Origin: an uncultured Lachnospiraceae bacterium
Lineage (GTDB): Bacteria > Bacillota > Clostridia > Lachnospirales > Lachnospiraceae
Assembly (NCBI GenBank): GCA_947367855.1
Contig: CANBFE010000016.1
Location: forward strand, 19,240-83,239
Length of the DNA: 64,000 bases
Direction of reading: 5' to 3'
Of this stretch, positions 24,725-33,816 are shown piece by piece. The stretch's first letter is position 1; the number at the start of each line of letters is the position of its first letter. The notes beneath the pieces were generated by a model. That model made no database searches. It had not been told where the DNA came from and saw nothing but the letters and a program-made list of their open reading frames with translations. A program made the position numbers and the translations under genes.

Positions 24725-26323
24725 TCAACCGTACAGATGAAAATATTTCCACGCCAGGTATCTTGACACATTGTAAGTGCGGATTCCAAAATTCTCCATA
24801 CTCATCTGCAGTTTCCCCATCCAACTGTAACCGAAGCCCTCCCGTTCATAGAAAAAGCTGCCGCCCTCCTTCCCCACACAATGGTCAAGGGCGTACCCCA
24901 CTGCATTTTCCGCATAAAAGGCCTCAAACCGGTATCCCTCCTTCTCCATCCAGGGGATCAGAACCGGAGCCGCATCCGCGCTCAGAGTTCCCAGATAACC
25001 ATAATCCGTCTCACCGCTGTGAAAATCCGCCACATTCATCTTCGCAATCCAGTAATCCGGATGCGCAAAGGAAAGGGCAATATAGAGCACTGCCACCACC
25101 GCGCACTGATAACGGAACAGGGGAAACCTCTTTCTGAAGATTCCTGCCACCACCCCTGCAAACAGCAGCGCAAGCAGCACAAGCCCCCACAATACCAGAA
25201 TCCGGAGATAGGTCAGGGAGTAGCAGCGAATATAAAGAATCATTCGATATCCGCTGGAAGCAATCATCACAAAAGTGCAAAGTGACATGACCGTCAGAAT
25301 CACCTTCAATACCCTGTTTTCCCGGAAATATGCCAGACAGACCTGCACTATCACCAGATTCAGCATGCTTACCGCCAACAGCTGAAAGAACCCTTCCCTT
25401 GCGTACATGGCATAGGTGTATCCCTCCGGCAGCTGCATCCTCCCCAGAAACAATCCCCCGATCTGAATTCCGGAAAAGACCAGATACAGAAAGGTCAGAA
25501 GACCGGTAACCGTAATGGCTGTAACGGGCTCTCCCTTCCGCCTGTCCGGAACCTCCTCCCGGAGCCTCCTCCTGCACAGGCATGCAATAAGCGCATAGGA
25601 GCAGAAAAACAGAACAGTGATGCGGAGAAATATGTTAAATATTCCTCCCAGTCTGATGCTTCCCAGCAAGCCCTCCGCCATCTGGCGGAAGAGGACATCC
25701 GCGCTGGCAAGAAGCAGCAGAACCACCAGCAGCATTGGAATCCCCACCAACAGCCCCGCCGCAAAATACCAGATCCTTTTATCCGTCTTCTTCCCCTTTT
25801 CCTGCTGCCAGGCGCTCCCGTCGGAAACAGGCCGCCCCAACTCCCTCATGCCTGTAAAAACCAGGGTGCAGATACTGGCCAGGTACTTCCCGGTGGTCCA
25901 TCCTGAGGTATTGTAAAACTGCTTCAGCAGCAGGCTCATCAGCAGAAGAAAGATTCCCAGTTTATTAAAAAATATGAGGAATCCGTCATCTGTGCAGAAG
26001 GTGGAAACTCCCAGAAGCATCATTGCGGCGATGTAAAAGCAGCTTCCTTTTTTTAAGGTAATTCCCAGTTTTGACAAAGAGAAGCCAAAAAACAAGAGGC
26101 TGCCTGCCACGAAAAAAGGGAATGTGATCCCCGAACCGTTTCTGTACATGCAGAATGCATAGAAAATGGAATAGACAAGAGCCCAGGGCGCAATGCTCCC
26201 GAAATTCTGCTTCAGGCGCGCTGTTTCCTCTGTATCGGAAACACCCGGATTGTCTGTCTTCCATTCTGCCTTCTCCCGGCTGATTTCATCCACCCATATA
26301 CGTTCTTCCATTCTTTCCGCCAT
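24725..26323 (-). CDS. DUF4173 membrane protein
   Basis: A 532-residue polytopic protein. A charged N-terminal 45 residues is followed by about 11-12 hydrophobic helices to position 420 and a soluble C-terminal domain of about 110 residues. The DUF4173 hallmarks are present: GMRELGRP after the first helix set and the NVADFHSGETDYGYLGTLS region at the start of the C-terminal part. The function of the family is unknown. AGGAGAGG precedes the ATG at 26323, and 30 upstream in-frame codons overlap the preceding Cro/CI gene and are ignored. It follows the Cro/CI and DUF2975 genes in one operon. Confidence 0.85.
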   Translation of the reverse strand: MAERMEERIWVDEISREKAEWKTDNPGVSDTEETARLKQNFGSIAPWALVYSIFYAFCMYRNGSGITFPFFVAGSLLFFGFSLSKLGITLKKGSCFYIAAMMLLGVSTFCTDDGFLIFFNKLGIFLLLMSLLLKQFYNTSGWTTGKYLASICTLVFTGMRELGRPVSDGSAWQQEKGKKTDKRIWYFAAGLLVGIPMLLVVLLLLASADVLFRQMAEGLLGSIRLGGIFNIFLRITVLFFCSYALIACLCRRRLREEVPDRRKGEPVTAITVTGLLTFLYLVFSGIQIGGLFLGRMQLPEGYTYAMYAREGFFQLLAVSMLNLVIVQVCLAYFRENRVLKVILTVMSLCTFVMIASSGYRMILYIRCYSLTYLRILVLWGLVLLALLFAGVVAGIFRKRFPLFRYQCAVVAVLYIALSFAHPDYWIAKMNVADFHSGETDYGYLGTLSADAAPVLIPWMEKEGYRFEAFYAENAVGYALDHCVGKEGGSFFYEREGFGYSWMGKLQMSMENFGIRTYNVSRYLAWKYFHLYG

Positions 26324-26369
26324 CTTCTTCCTCTCCTTTCTTTCCTGACCTGGAAGCGAAGGACGCAGA

Positions 26370-26606
26370 TCAGTCCTGCTCCCCTGCTCCGGCACTTTCC
26401 TCCTCAGACACATACTCCAGGATATCCCCCGGCTGACAGTTCAATGCCCTGCAGATGGCCTCCAATGTGGTAAACCGCACTGCCTTTGCCCTGTTATTTT
26501 TCAAAATGGACAGATTGGCAAGGGTAATATCCACTTCTCCTGCAAGCTCTGTCAGGCTCATTTTGCGCTTTGCCATCATAACGTCCAGATTTACTACAAT
26601 TCCCAT
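26370..26606 (-). CDS. Small Cro/CI-type (YozG-like) regulator
   Basis: A 78-residue protein that is almost entirely a helix-turn-helix domain: NLDVMMAKRKMSLTELAGEV, ITLANLSILKNNRAKAVRF and TLEAICRALNCQPGDILEY. This is the YozG/XRE subgroup usually encoded beside DUF2975 membrane proteins. GGGAT lies upstream of the ATG at 26606. It is the middle gene of the DUF2975 - regulator - DUF4173 operon and is a candidate to bind the twin palindromes at 27296-27332. Confidence 0.9.
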   Translation of the reverse strand: MGIVVNLDVMMAKRKMSLTELAGEVDITLANLSILKNNRAKAVRFTTLEAICRALNCQPGDILEYVSEEESAGAGEQD

Positions 26607-26662
26607 ATACTTATCCCTCGAATCTGTTTTCTGCACTGTTCCGGTTTCTTATATCCCCGCCA

Positions 26663-27163
26663 TCAGATAGTCAGATCATTCTCCTGCTTGTACCGAACGG
26701 CCTCCTCAAACACGCAGGCCAGCACTTTGCTGAACAGTCCGGCAATGACAAACACCAGGATCACCACCCCCATGGCAATGGTCATATAGACAATACTGCG
26801 CACCACAGACATCACTGCAATAAAGAAGCTCCAGTTCCCCATTTTCTGCAGACTGACCACATTTTCCCTGACAAAACAGTCCTCAGCCAGGACTGTCTTA
26901 AAAATCCTGCGCAGTTCCCGGACCAACACAAGGGCTGCAATTCCCAGAACAAAATAAATGATTACAGTTTCCTCGTAATGCTCCACCACCATGGGAAACA
27001 GTTCCCCTATCCTGCGGATACTGTAAGGCAGGCTTACCGTGGCCACAATTCCCATGTAAAACATAATGTCCAACAGATATTTTGTGCACAGTGTCAGCAT
27101 TTTCTTCTTCCTGTACAGTTCCTCTTCGTAATTCAGGCTCCTGCCCTCTTTCTTTTCTTCCAT
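26663..27163 (-). CDS. DUF2975 membrane protein
   Basis: A 166-residue protein with four transmembrane helices (IMFYMGIVATVSLPYS, TVIIYFVLGIAALVLV, WSFFIAVMSVVRSIVYM and VVILVFVIAGLFSKVLACVF) and a charged loop with EDCFVRENVVSLQKMG, the most conserved piece of DUF2975. The ATG at 27163 has GGGAGG five bases upstream. A longer open frame runs to 27409 across the promoter and the neighbouring stop, so it is not used. The family is of unknown function and commonly travels with a small Cro/CI regulator, as here. Confidence 0.85.
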   Translation of the reverse strand: MEEKKEGRSLNYEEELYRKKKMLTLCTKYLLDIMFYMGIVATVSLPYSIRRIGELFPMVVEHYEETVIIYFVLGIAALVLVRELRRIFKTVLAEDCFVRENVVSLQKMGNWSFFIAVMSVVRSIVYMTIAMGVVILVFVIAGLFSKVLACVFEEAVRYKQENDLTI

Positions 27164-27269
27164 AAGCGCCTCCCTGTATCCTCCCATATCGCAGTTCTGC
27201 GGCAGAAGGCCCATATGTCCCGCTGCCGCAGCTCCCCGATCTCTCCGCGGATTCCTGTGATTTGAAATA

Positions 27270-27298
27270 AATATATCACCTGGAATCACGAATGTCAA
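27270..27298 (-). promoter_or_regulatory. Promoter of the DUF2975 operon
   Basis: On the minus strand TTGACA and TATATT are separated by 17 bases. The leader to the DUF2975 start is about 100 bases. Confidence 0.75.
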
Positions 27299-27332
27299 TA
27301 TATTATTATTGTTTTTCAATAAATATTTATTG
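27296..27332. promoter_or_regulatory. Twin AT-rich palindromes, putative operator
   Basis: CAATATATTATTATTG (27296-27311, imperfect) and CAATAAATATTTATTG (27317-27332, perfect) are separated by five T residues. Their centres are 21 bases apart, two DNA turns. The first overlaps the -35 box of the DUF2975 promoter, and the second overlaps the stop of the kinase-like gene. The regulator in the operon is the likely binder, by position only. Confidence 0.5.
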
Positions 27333-27846
27333 AGTTGGGGCAACAACCCTTCCTCCAGTATTTGACGCCCCAATTCTCGAAGTTCCATTCCTCCATATAC
27401 TGGTTGCACTCGTAATCAATATAAAAGAGCTCACCCTCCCGGACCACGAAATTCGTGGGATAATAGTCGATGTTGGTATTGGCCGCATACAGCAGAGCGC
27501 ACATTGCCTGCACCTGCTCCAGATAAGCAGGCTGCATTCTGTCCTGCTGAACCAATTCCGAAATTGTGCTTCCCTCAATGTATTCCTTCAGAATGCGCTC
27601 CCGCTCCACGTCCACCTCTATCAGCTCCGGCATTCTGATCCCAATCTGTTTCAGCCAGCGATACGCATCCCGCTCCGACTGCAGCTTATCTCCGAACTGA
27701 TAATAGTCGCAGGGTTCATGGTGGATCTGCTTCAAAACGTATTGGCTTTCCCCGTCACTTACCAGATAGGAATACCCGCCCTTTCCCTTCCCCAGAAGCT
27801 TTCTCACATCGTACTCTTTTCCGTTTACCGACATCCGTTCTTCCAT
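27316..27846 (-). CDS. Small protein-kinase-fold protein
   Basis: A 176-residue minimal kinase-like protein. A glycine loop GKGKGGYSY (19-27), a lysine in YVLKQI (Lys39), a catalytic-loop-like NIDYYPTNF (Asp127, Asn132) and the metal aspartate in LFYIDYE (Asp144) are all visible. This is much shorter than a eukaryotic-like Ser/Thr kinase and lacks a C-terminal lobe beyond about 30 residues, closer to the RIO/Bud32/aminoglycoside-kinase style. The substrate is unknown. AGGAGG lies five bases before the ATG at 27846. It lies 42 bases after the GH13 stop, so co-transcription with that gene is possible. Confidence 0.72.
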   Translation of the reverse strand: MEERMSVNGKEYDVRKLLGKGKGGYSYLVSDGESQYVLKQIHHEPCDYYQFGDKLQSERDAYRWLKQIGIRMPELIEVDVERERILKEYIEGSTISELVQQDRMQPAYLEQVQAMCALLYAANTNIDYYPTNFVVREGELFYIDYECNQYMEEWNFENWGVKYWRKGCCPNSINIY

Positions 27847-27888
27847 ATACCCCTCCTGTTCCGCCGGATATCCGCCTGCTGCATCCTG

Positions 27889-29625
27889 TCAGCTCCAGGC
27901 GTCCTCATCCCTGACAAGCACAGCCGCCTCGTAGTCTTCCAGACTGCCGGAAAACACCCTGCCGCTTATCAAGTTCTTCCAGCCCTCCAGTTCCGGGAAC
28001 TCCGCCTTCCCCTTTCTCACATGAAAGATCAGGACCATCCGCTGCCCTCCCGATTCCCTCTCCAGATATAAGATTCCCCTGTCGTCATCCGCGCTCTGTA
28101 CGGTGAGCCGCCCTTTGGTCAGAACCGGATACGTATGCCGGATCCGGATCAGCTGACGATAGTACCCAAGGCATTCCCCATCCTGTCTGCTTTCCGCCCA
28201 GAGCATCCCCCGCCTGCAGTCCGGGTCAGGGCCTCCTTCCATGCCCACCTCGTCGCCGTAGTAAATCATGGGCATGCCGGGAAGCAGAAGCTGCATGGCC
28301 GCCGCCAGTCGCTGTTTCGCCCTGCTGCCTCCGGCACTGTGCAGAAATCTGGCCGTGTCATGGCTGTCAATAAAGTTCCACAGATACCCTTCCAGGGATT
28401 TGTTCAGATTTCCCTTCACAAAATTCAGATTCCCCAGAAAAGCCGAGGGACCAACCTCCTCCCTGGCCACCAGATCCACCACGGAATCATAGAAGGGATA
28501 ATTCATCACACTGTCCCACTCGTCCCCTTCCAGGAAATCCCCCGCATAATGCCAGATTTCCCCCACCACAAGAACATCCTTTTTCACCGCCTTCATCTCT
28601 CTGCGGAACCGTTTCCAGAAGACATGGCTGATCTCATCCGCCACATCCAGCCTCCAGCCGTCAATATCGCATTCCCGTATCCAATAGGCCGCCACATCAA
28701 TAAAATAATCCGCAGTCTCCGGATTATTCAGGTTCAGCTTTGGCATGTATCCGGCATAGCTGAAGGTCTTGTAACTGGGGCGTTTTCCCCATTCCATCAC
28801 CAAAGGAAAGCTGTCTATATAGTACCAGTCCAGATACGCGGATTTCTCCTCCTTCTCCCGAATATCTCTGAACGCAAAAAAGTCTATTCCAGTATGGTTA
28901 AACACACCGTCCAGAACCACATACATCCCCGCTTCATGAGCCATTCGCACAAGCTCCTTCAGCTCTTCCTTATCCCCAAAGGAGGGATCGATCCTGTAAT
29001 AATCGTCAATATTGTATTTATGGACGGAATTTGAACTGAAAATAGGCGTCATATAGAGAATATCTACCCCCAGATTCCTGATATAATCAAAATGTTTGAT
29101 TATTCCACCCAGGGAACCTTTCAAATCCGCTTTCCCGTCAATGGGCGCCTGATACCAGCTTTCCTCCGGAATATCCCTGTCCGAGGCAAAACGGGAGGGA
29201 AAGATCTGATAGACCACTTTGTTTTCCGCCCAGGCAGGCAGCTCGAAACGCTCCTCCTCCCGAAGAGTCTGGGGACAGTCGAACATCCTTCCGATATCGG
29301 TTATGCATTTGTCATAGAATCCATGGTTTCCATAATAAACCATGTTTCCCACCCGGTCCTGTATCTCGAAGAAATACCGCAGGCAGACTACATCCATGTC
29401 CACTTCCGCCTCATAATAGTCTATATAATTGTCGGAACAGATATTTTCCATGGGATACTCCTGCCTGGTATCCATATAGTGAAGAGGCAGGTACTTGTTC
29501 TGGGTGTGCAACACTACCCTGGCCCCGTCCCCCTTCTTTACTTCCAACCTGATCACAAAACGCCCTTTCGCTATGGCATAGCAGTATCTCCTGTCTGCAA
29601 AATGCCTGATTGCCGCACATTCCAT
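27889..29625 (-). CDS. GH13 alpha-amylase family enzyme (neopullulanase-like)
   Basis: A 578-residue intracellular alpha-glucan hydrolase. An N-terminal beta domain (1-125) of the cyclomaltodextrinase/neopullulanase type precedes the catalytic barrel. The four GH13 regions are complete: DGVFNH, GWRLDVADE (nucleophile Asp327), VVGEIWH (acid/base Glu356) and FIDSHDT (Asp423). A beta-sandwich domain ends the protein. There is no signal peptide, so it acts on imported malto-oligosaccharides, pullulan or cyclodextrin fragments. AAGGAG precedes the ATG. It is divergent from an AraC regulator (29856), a likely controller. Confidence 0.93.
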   Translation of the reverse strand: MECAAIRHFADRRYCYAIAKGRFVIRLEVKKGDGARVVLHTQNKYLPLHYMDTRQEYPMENICSDNYIDYYEAEVDMDVVCLRYFFEIQDRVGNMVYYGNHGFYDKCITDIGRMFDCPQTLREEERFELPAWAENKVVYQIFPSRFASDRDIPEESWYQAPIDGKADLKGSLGGIIKHFDYIRNLGVDILYMTPIFSSNSVHKYNIDDYYRIDPSFGDKEELKELVRMAHEAGMYVVLDGVFNHTGIDFFAFRDIREKEEKSAYLDWYYIDSFPLVMEWGKRPSYKTFSYAGYMPKLNLNNPETADYFIDVAAYWIRECDIDGWRLDVADEISHVFWKRFRREMKAVKKDVLVVGEIWHYAGDFLEGDEWDSVMNYPFYDSVVDLVAREEVGPSAFLGNLNFVKGNLNKSLEGYLWNFIDSHDTARFLHSAGGSRAKQRLAAAMQLLLPGMPMIYYGDEVGMEGGPDPDCRRGMLWAESRQDGECLGYYRQLIRIRHTYPVLTKGRLTVQSADDDRGILYLERESGGQRMVLIFHVRKGKAEFPELEGWKNLISGRVFSGSLEDYEAAVLVRDEDAWS

Positions 29626-29645
29626 ATTTTTCTCCTTTTATTTTG

Positions 29646-29738
29646 AGTTCCGTATCTACGGCTTCTGTGCCCTCTCCAGCAGAGAAGCCTTCGATACTGT
29701 TTTCCAGTTCCGTATCTGCGTATTCCGGGCCCTCTCAC
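29646..29738. repeat. 60-bp-spaced direct repeat in the GH13 leader
   Basis: AGTTCCGTATCTACG (29646) and AGTTCCGTATCTGCG (29706) begin two copies of a roughly 31-base sequence that both end in GCCCTCTC, exactly 60 bases apart. Between them an inverted repeat, GGCTTCT (29660) and AGAAGCC (29683), can form a hairpin in the leader transcript. A -10-like TATAAT lies just beyond (29755-29760) without a good -35. Confidence 0.6.
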
Positions 29739-29855
29739 CCTCTCTTTTTCTTGCATTATACTCCGGTCTATGGTATGATTCTTGCATAATCATCCTTATA
29801 TTTTAGCATTATCCTATTAACAATCCAATGTATGGCAGAATGCCGGAGGAGTCCC

Positions 29856-30725
29856 ATGGAACACACACCTGTACACGAAACCAAAACCCACGGAACCGCA
29901 GCCTTTCCCTATACCATTTACCACGGCCGTATTCCTGAGCTCATTCCTTCCTTTCCCCTGCACTGGCATGATGACTTTGAATTGATTTACTGTGTGGGAG
30001 GGCAGTTGGAAGTCACGGTCTGGGGACAGCTCTACAGACTTTCCCCGGGTGACCTGGTGGTGATTCTGCCCCGCGGGGTGCACTCCATTGACCAGTATCG
30101 TCACGAAAACGGTGAATACTTCAATATTATGTTTCATCCCAACCTTTTCAAAGGACCGGAAGAAGACCCCTGCTATGCCAAATACGTGCTGCCCTTCCTG
30201 AACGGTGAAAAAATCCTGACCTGCTTTCATGCCGGGAATTCCCCTTTCAATCAGGCGGTGACCCCCTGCCTTCTGTCCATGCTGGCCCATCGCAGGGAAG
30301 GCTACTCCACTCATGAACTGCTGATGAAATCTCAGCTGTTCATGCTCCTTCATCACATGAATCTGCACTGCTCTACTGCAGACGGTCACAGTGATTTCCT
30401 GCGCCTGTCCTACAGCCGCCTGCGGAATGCCCTTTATTACGTACAGCACTTTTATGATCAGGACATTACCGTGCAAAAAGCCGCAGTGCAATGCGGCTTT
30501 TCGGAGAGTCATTTTATGAAATTATTCCGGGAATTTACCGGGATGAGTTTTAATGCCTATCTGGTGAATTACCGTCTGGAGCTGGCCGCCCGGCAGCTGT
30601 CAGAGACAGAACTTAAAATAATCGACATCGCCGAAAACTGCGGCTTTCATAACCAATCCTATTTTACCCGTACCTTTCGGAAAAAATACGGACAGACACC
30701 ATCCGACTACAGGAAGAACATGTGA
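29856..30725 (+). CDS. AraC-family transcriptional regulator with cupin domain
   Basis: A 289-residue regulator. An N-terminal cupin (about 25-150, with FPLHWHDDFELIYCVGGQLEV and LSPGDLVVILPRGVHSI) senses a sugar or metabolite. The C-terminal double helix-turn-helix contains ITVQKAAVQCGFSESHFMKL and IIDIAENCGFHNQSYFTRTF, and ends in KKYGQTPSDYRK. GGAGGA lies before the ATG at 29856, and eight codons upstream in frame are ignored. It is divergent from the GH13 gene and convergent to the SGNH hydrolase. Confidence 0.92.
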   Translation: MEHTPVHETKTHGTAAFPYTIYHGRIPELIPSFPLHWHDDFELIYCVGGQLEVTVWGQLYRLSPGDLVVILPRGVHSIDQYRHENGEYFNIMFHPNLFKGPEEDPCYAKYVLPFLNGEKILTCFHAGNSPFNQAVTPCLLSMLAHRREGYSTHELLMKSQLFMLLHHMNLHCSTADGHSDFLRLSYSRLRNALYYVQHFYDQDITVQKAAVQCGFSESHFMKLFREFTGMSFNAYLVNYRLELAARQLSETELKIIDIAENCGFHNQSYFTRTFRKKYGQTPSDYRKNM

Positions 30726-30738
30726 GAAATTATAACCA

Positions 30739-31527
30739 TCAATAAACAATATCCTTATTCCTGAATCCCTTCCCGATAAACGGCACTTCAAAAAAGTCCC
30801 TGGGATTCTTACGGATCAGATAGTCTATATAATTTCCCACCATCAGCGCATAGCTGTAATACCCCATGGCATTGGGATGAAAGCCCAGCCCAAAGGTTTT
30901 CCGCATCTCCTCGTCATAAACCGGCCCGTCATTGGTCATGTCAATCAGATACGTAAAGGAGAACAGCCCGCACATGTTTTTCATTTCTTCAGCTATTGCG
31001 CGTATAATGGGGTCCGCCGTCTCTTCCCCCCGCCTCTGCATGGAAACCAGAAAAATCCGGGCATCCTTTTCAATGCTTTTCAGCTTAGAGACAATGCGTC
31101 CCATATTTCCAAAGAAAGTATCCGGATTGCTCTCCGGATCTTCCGGATGGATATCTGCCGCGCTGCCCACCGGATGGCCGCAGACAAACACATCATTATT
31201 TCCAAGAGCAATAATATATGCCTGGTTCCATTGCCAGAAATCATTCCGGTCCGCCCAGCTCTCATAGAATTCCCTGGCAGTCATGCCGCCCCGGGAATAA
31301 TTATGGCACACAGTCCCGGTGAGACGCTCTAACACCGCAGGCCAGGAATACTCATACATATCATGATATACAATATTTCCCTCCTGGTCATGCGCCTCGA
31401 ACTCTCCGGATGACAGAGAGTCGCCGATCACCCCGATCTCCTTAAAAATACCTGCAAACCCGCAGGAATCCTTTATTTTGTCCAGAGGCTTTTCCCCCGG
31501 CATTGCAGTAAACAAATCCAGTTTCAT
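30739..31527 (-). CDS. SGNH/GDSL hydrolase
   Basis: A 262-residue serine esterase. Block I is IGVIGDSLSSG (Ser37), the oxyanion glycine and asparagine are in NYSRGGMTA and ALGNND, and the catalytic histidine is in GFHPNAMGYYSYA, so all four blocks are visible. Sugar or peptidoglycan de-acetylation is common for cytosolic members. It lies 25 bases after the MFS transporter gene, so it may deacylate the transported compound. GAGGAG precedes the ATG. Confidence 0.88.
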   Translation of the reverse strand: MKLDLFTAMPGEKPLDKIKDSCGFAGIFKEIGVIGDSLSSGEFEAHDQEGNIVYHDMYEYSWPAVLERLTGTVCHNYSRGGMTAREFYESWADRNDFWQWNQAYIIALGNNDVFVCGHPVGSAADIHPEDPESNPDTFFGNMGRIVSKLKSIEKDARIFLVSMQRRGEETADPIIRAIAEEMKNMCGLFSFTYLIDMTNDGPVYDEEMRKTFGLGFHPNAMGYYSYALMVGNYIDYLIRKNPRDFFEVPFIGKGFRNKDIVY

Positions 31528-31552
31528 TACCTTCTCCTCTCTTTAAGGCTTT

Positions 31553-32962
31553 TTATGCCTTTTCCCACTCCGCACCGGTGACTTTCTTCAGATCCAGGCC
31601 CCGCGTCTCGCCTACATATTTCCATATAATCAATATTGCCCCTATCAATCCCGGAATCGTCAGCCCCAGATACATATACCCAAAGGTTTCCTTGGGAATA
31701 AGCGGAAGCAGCACGATTGTCACAATGGTGGCCAGGCCGCCGATGATTCCATTCAGCAATGTATTGATCACGGTAACGGAAGAACGCAGATTGGTCGGCG
31801 AGGATTCCGAAAACATAATGCCCCCTATGGTATCTCCTGCTCCCCAGTAGCTGCCCATAAAGCCACCGATGGCAAAACCTGTTATGATCGGCGTCCAGGC
31901 CAGCATGGAGCCTGCAATAAAGACGCTGTAACAGACCACCGCCGAACAGGACATGGCAATAATCGTTATTTTTCTTCCGAAACGGTCCGAGACAAGTCCG
32001 GCAGTAAATGTCAGAAGCGCATTTCCCACAGGATAGAAATACAGCGCCAGTGTGATGGCTTCCTCTGTCATCAGTGCAGATTCTTTCATCACTGTATTGT
32101 ATGTTGCAGTGGCAAGGGACGCGGAGTAGAAGAAACAGCATGCCAACATTAAGAATCTTAACTGCCGGTGCCTGAAAGCGAATTTTACAGCATTGACAAT
32201 CCCTCCCTGGGCATTATTGTTTTTCTCCTCTCTGCTCTGCTTCTCCCTGTCCTCAACAGGGGTTTTTAAATATTTCACCCTGTTCACCAAAAAGGTATCT
32301 GTTTCCTTTGCAAAGAGCAGCGCCGCCAGAGACAGTGCAAAACCCAGAACACCGGGCACCAGGTATACCAGATGCCACCGCTGACTCTGATTCTGCATAA
32401 GCGTCTCCCGCAGCAGGGGAATAAGCAGGGTTCCCAGAATTGCCACGGCTTTTGTCAGCGCATAGTTCCGCGCCCGGTTCTTCTCCTTGGAGCACTCCAG
32501 AATATATACGCACTGCATGTCATGGGAAACCATAAATCCCATCAGGGTGCCGCCCACCATGTATACGAAAATGTTGTCGGAGAGATAGACCAGAAACAAC
32601 CCCATTCCCATCATCAGGGTATTGATCACCAAAAACGGTTTCCTGCCAAACCGGTCTGCCAACGGACGATAAAACACAATCAGCAGCGTTACCGGATACG
32701 TAATAAAACCCAGAGCCGAGGACAACGACAGGCCTTCGCCATATTCCAGTCCCATATTCTGCACAAAAAACTCGTTAATGATATTTGATTGAAACTGGAT
32801 GGAAATCGTGGACGCAATCTCATCGATAATATAAATTAATGACAGCACCATAAAAAGATACAGCATATAGAACCGATTGCTCCTTGCCTGAAGCTGCTTC
32901 TCCCTTCGGACGAGCTCTCTTGCCTCCCGCGCCTTTACGGCCTCAATGTCTTTCGCTTTCAC
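31553..32962 (-). CDS. Major facilitator superfamily transporter, sugar-porter-like
   Basis: A 469-residue protein with 12 predicted helices. The sugar-porter signatures are RPLADRFGRKPF after helix 2, LVSDRFGRKITI after helix 8 and VGETRGLDL after helix 12, the last resembling the PETKG motif. The start is GTG with GGAGGA upstream, overlapping the end of the TrmB gene by 20 bases. It forms an operon with the TrmB regulator and the SGNH hydrolase. The substrate is probably a sugar or acylated sugar. Confidence 0.9.
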   Translation of the reverse strand: MKAKDIEAVKAREARELVRREKQLQARSNRFYMLYLFMVLSLIYIIDEIASTISIQFQSNIINEFFVQNMGLEYGEGLSLSSALGFITYPVTLLIVFYRPLADRFGRKPFLVINTLMMGMGLFLVYLSDNIFVYMVGGTLMGFMVSHDMQCVYILECSKEKNRARNYALTKAVAILGTLLIPLLRETLMQNQSQRWHLVYLVPGVLGFALSLAALLFAKETDTFLVNRVKYLKTPVEDREKQSREEKNNNAQGGIVNAVKFAFRHRQLRFLMLACCFFYSASLATATYNTVMKESALMTEEAITLALYFYPVGNALLTFTAGLVSDRFGRKITIIAMSCSAVVCYSVFIAGSMLAWTPIITGFAIGGFMGSYWGAGDTIGGIMFSESSPTNLRSSVTVINTLLNGIIGGLATIVTIVLLPLIPKETFGYMYLGLTIPGLIGAILIIWKYVGETRGLDLKKVTGAEWEKA

Positions 32963-33812
32963 CGTTTCTCCTCCTCTGAAAATCGTACACCAGGAAATTC
33001 TTCGTCATATCCCCATTGATACCAAACTCTCCGGCCAGCTTATCGATAACCCCCAGGAATTCTTCCGCTGTATTCCCCGGAGAAATCAACCCCTGCTTTT
33101 CCATATATTTATAGCAGAAGATATTCAGCACAATCTCATCGATTGCCAGAGACACCACTGCATGATTTTTTGTGTAAGTGTAAATATCCTCGCTCCCGCC
33201 GCTTTCTCCGTTCAGGCACTGAATCCCGTCAACGATCAGCGTCAGTCTCCGATAGGGAAACAGCCTTGAGGCATCGGTCAGCCGATAAGAAAAGATCACT
33301 GCGCCATCCAGTTCTATTTCCTCAAAGGTAAAAATATAGATTTTGATTCCTCTCTTCACGGCATTTTCCAAAGCTTCCCGCAAAAGTCCAAATTCACTGT
33401 ACCAGATGGAAAGGGAGATCTCTCTTTCCGCGCTGTCTATCAACACAGCAGCCTTTTTGATAAATTTGTCATAGCCAACTATATTCAGCACATAGTCCCT
33501 GCTCTCTTCCCCGTCGGCCAGCCCCTTCAGAAATTCCTCCGCCCTGCTGATCCTTTCCTCATTTTCCTTCTTTATCCGGGCAATCAGCTTTTCGTACTCC
33601 AGAGGTATATAATAATTAGGCTCCCCCTCCAATCGGATAAGAATCCCCCTGCCCACCAGACGATTCACCACTTCATACACCAGAGACCTTGAAACTCCTG
33701 ACAACTTGGCTATCTCATAACCGTTTAACCTTTTGTTCCGCAAAAGAGTGATATACACCTTCGCCTCATTCTGGGAAAACCCCAGATTTACTAAAGAAGC
33801 ATATTCTTCCAA
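32943..33812 (-). CDS. TrmB-family transcriptional regulator
   Basis: A 289-residue sugar-sensing regulator. An N-terminal winged helix contains LGFSQNEAKVYITLLRNKRLNGYEIAK and GVSRSLVYEVVNRLV. A coiled stretch is followed by a phospholipase-D-like effector domain (NIVGYDKFIKKAAVLIDSAEREISLSIW). The start is TTG, the only codon giving the full family N-terminus, with GGGGG about a dozen bases upstream. It heads the TrmB-MFS-SGNH operon. A near-palindrome lies just 5' of the gene (33817-33837) and suggests self-regulation. Confidence 0.88.
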   Translation of the reverse strand: MEEYASLVNLGFSQNEAKVYITLLRNKRLNGYEIAKLSGVSRSLVYEVVNRLVGRGILIRLEGEPNYYIPLEYEKLIARIKKENEERISRAEEFLKGLADGEESRDYVLNIVGYDKFIKKAAVLIDSAEREISLSIWYSEFGLLREALENAVKRGIKIYIFTFEEIELDGAVIFSYRLTDASRLFPYRRLTLIVDGIQCLNGESGGSEDIYTYTKNHAVVSLAIDEIVLNIFCYKYMEKQGLISPGNTAEEFLGVIDKLAGEFGINGDMTKNFLVYDFQRRRNGESERH

Positions 33813-33816
33813 TTAG

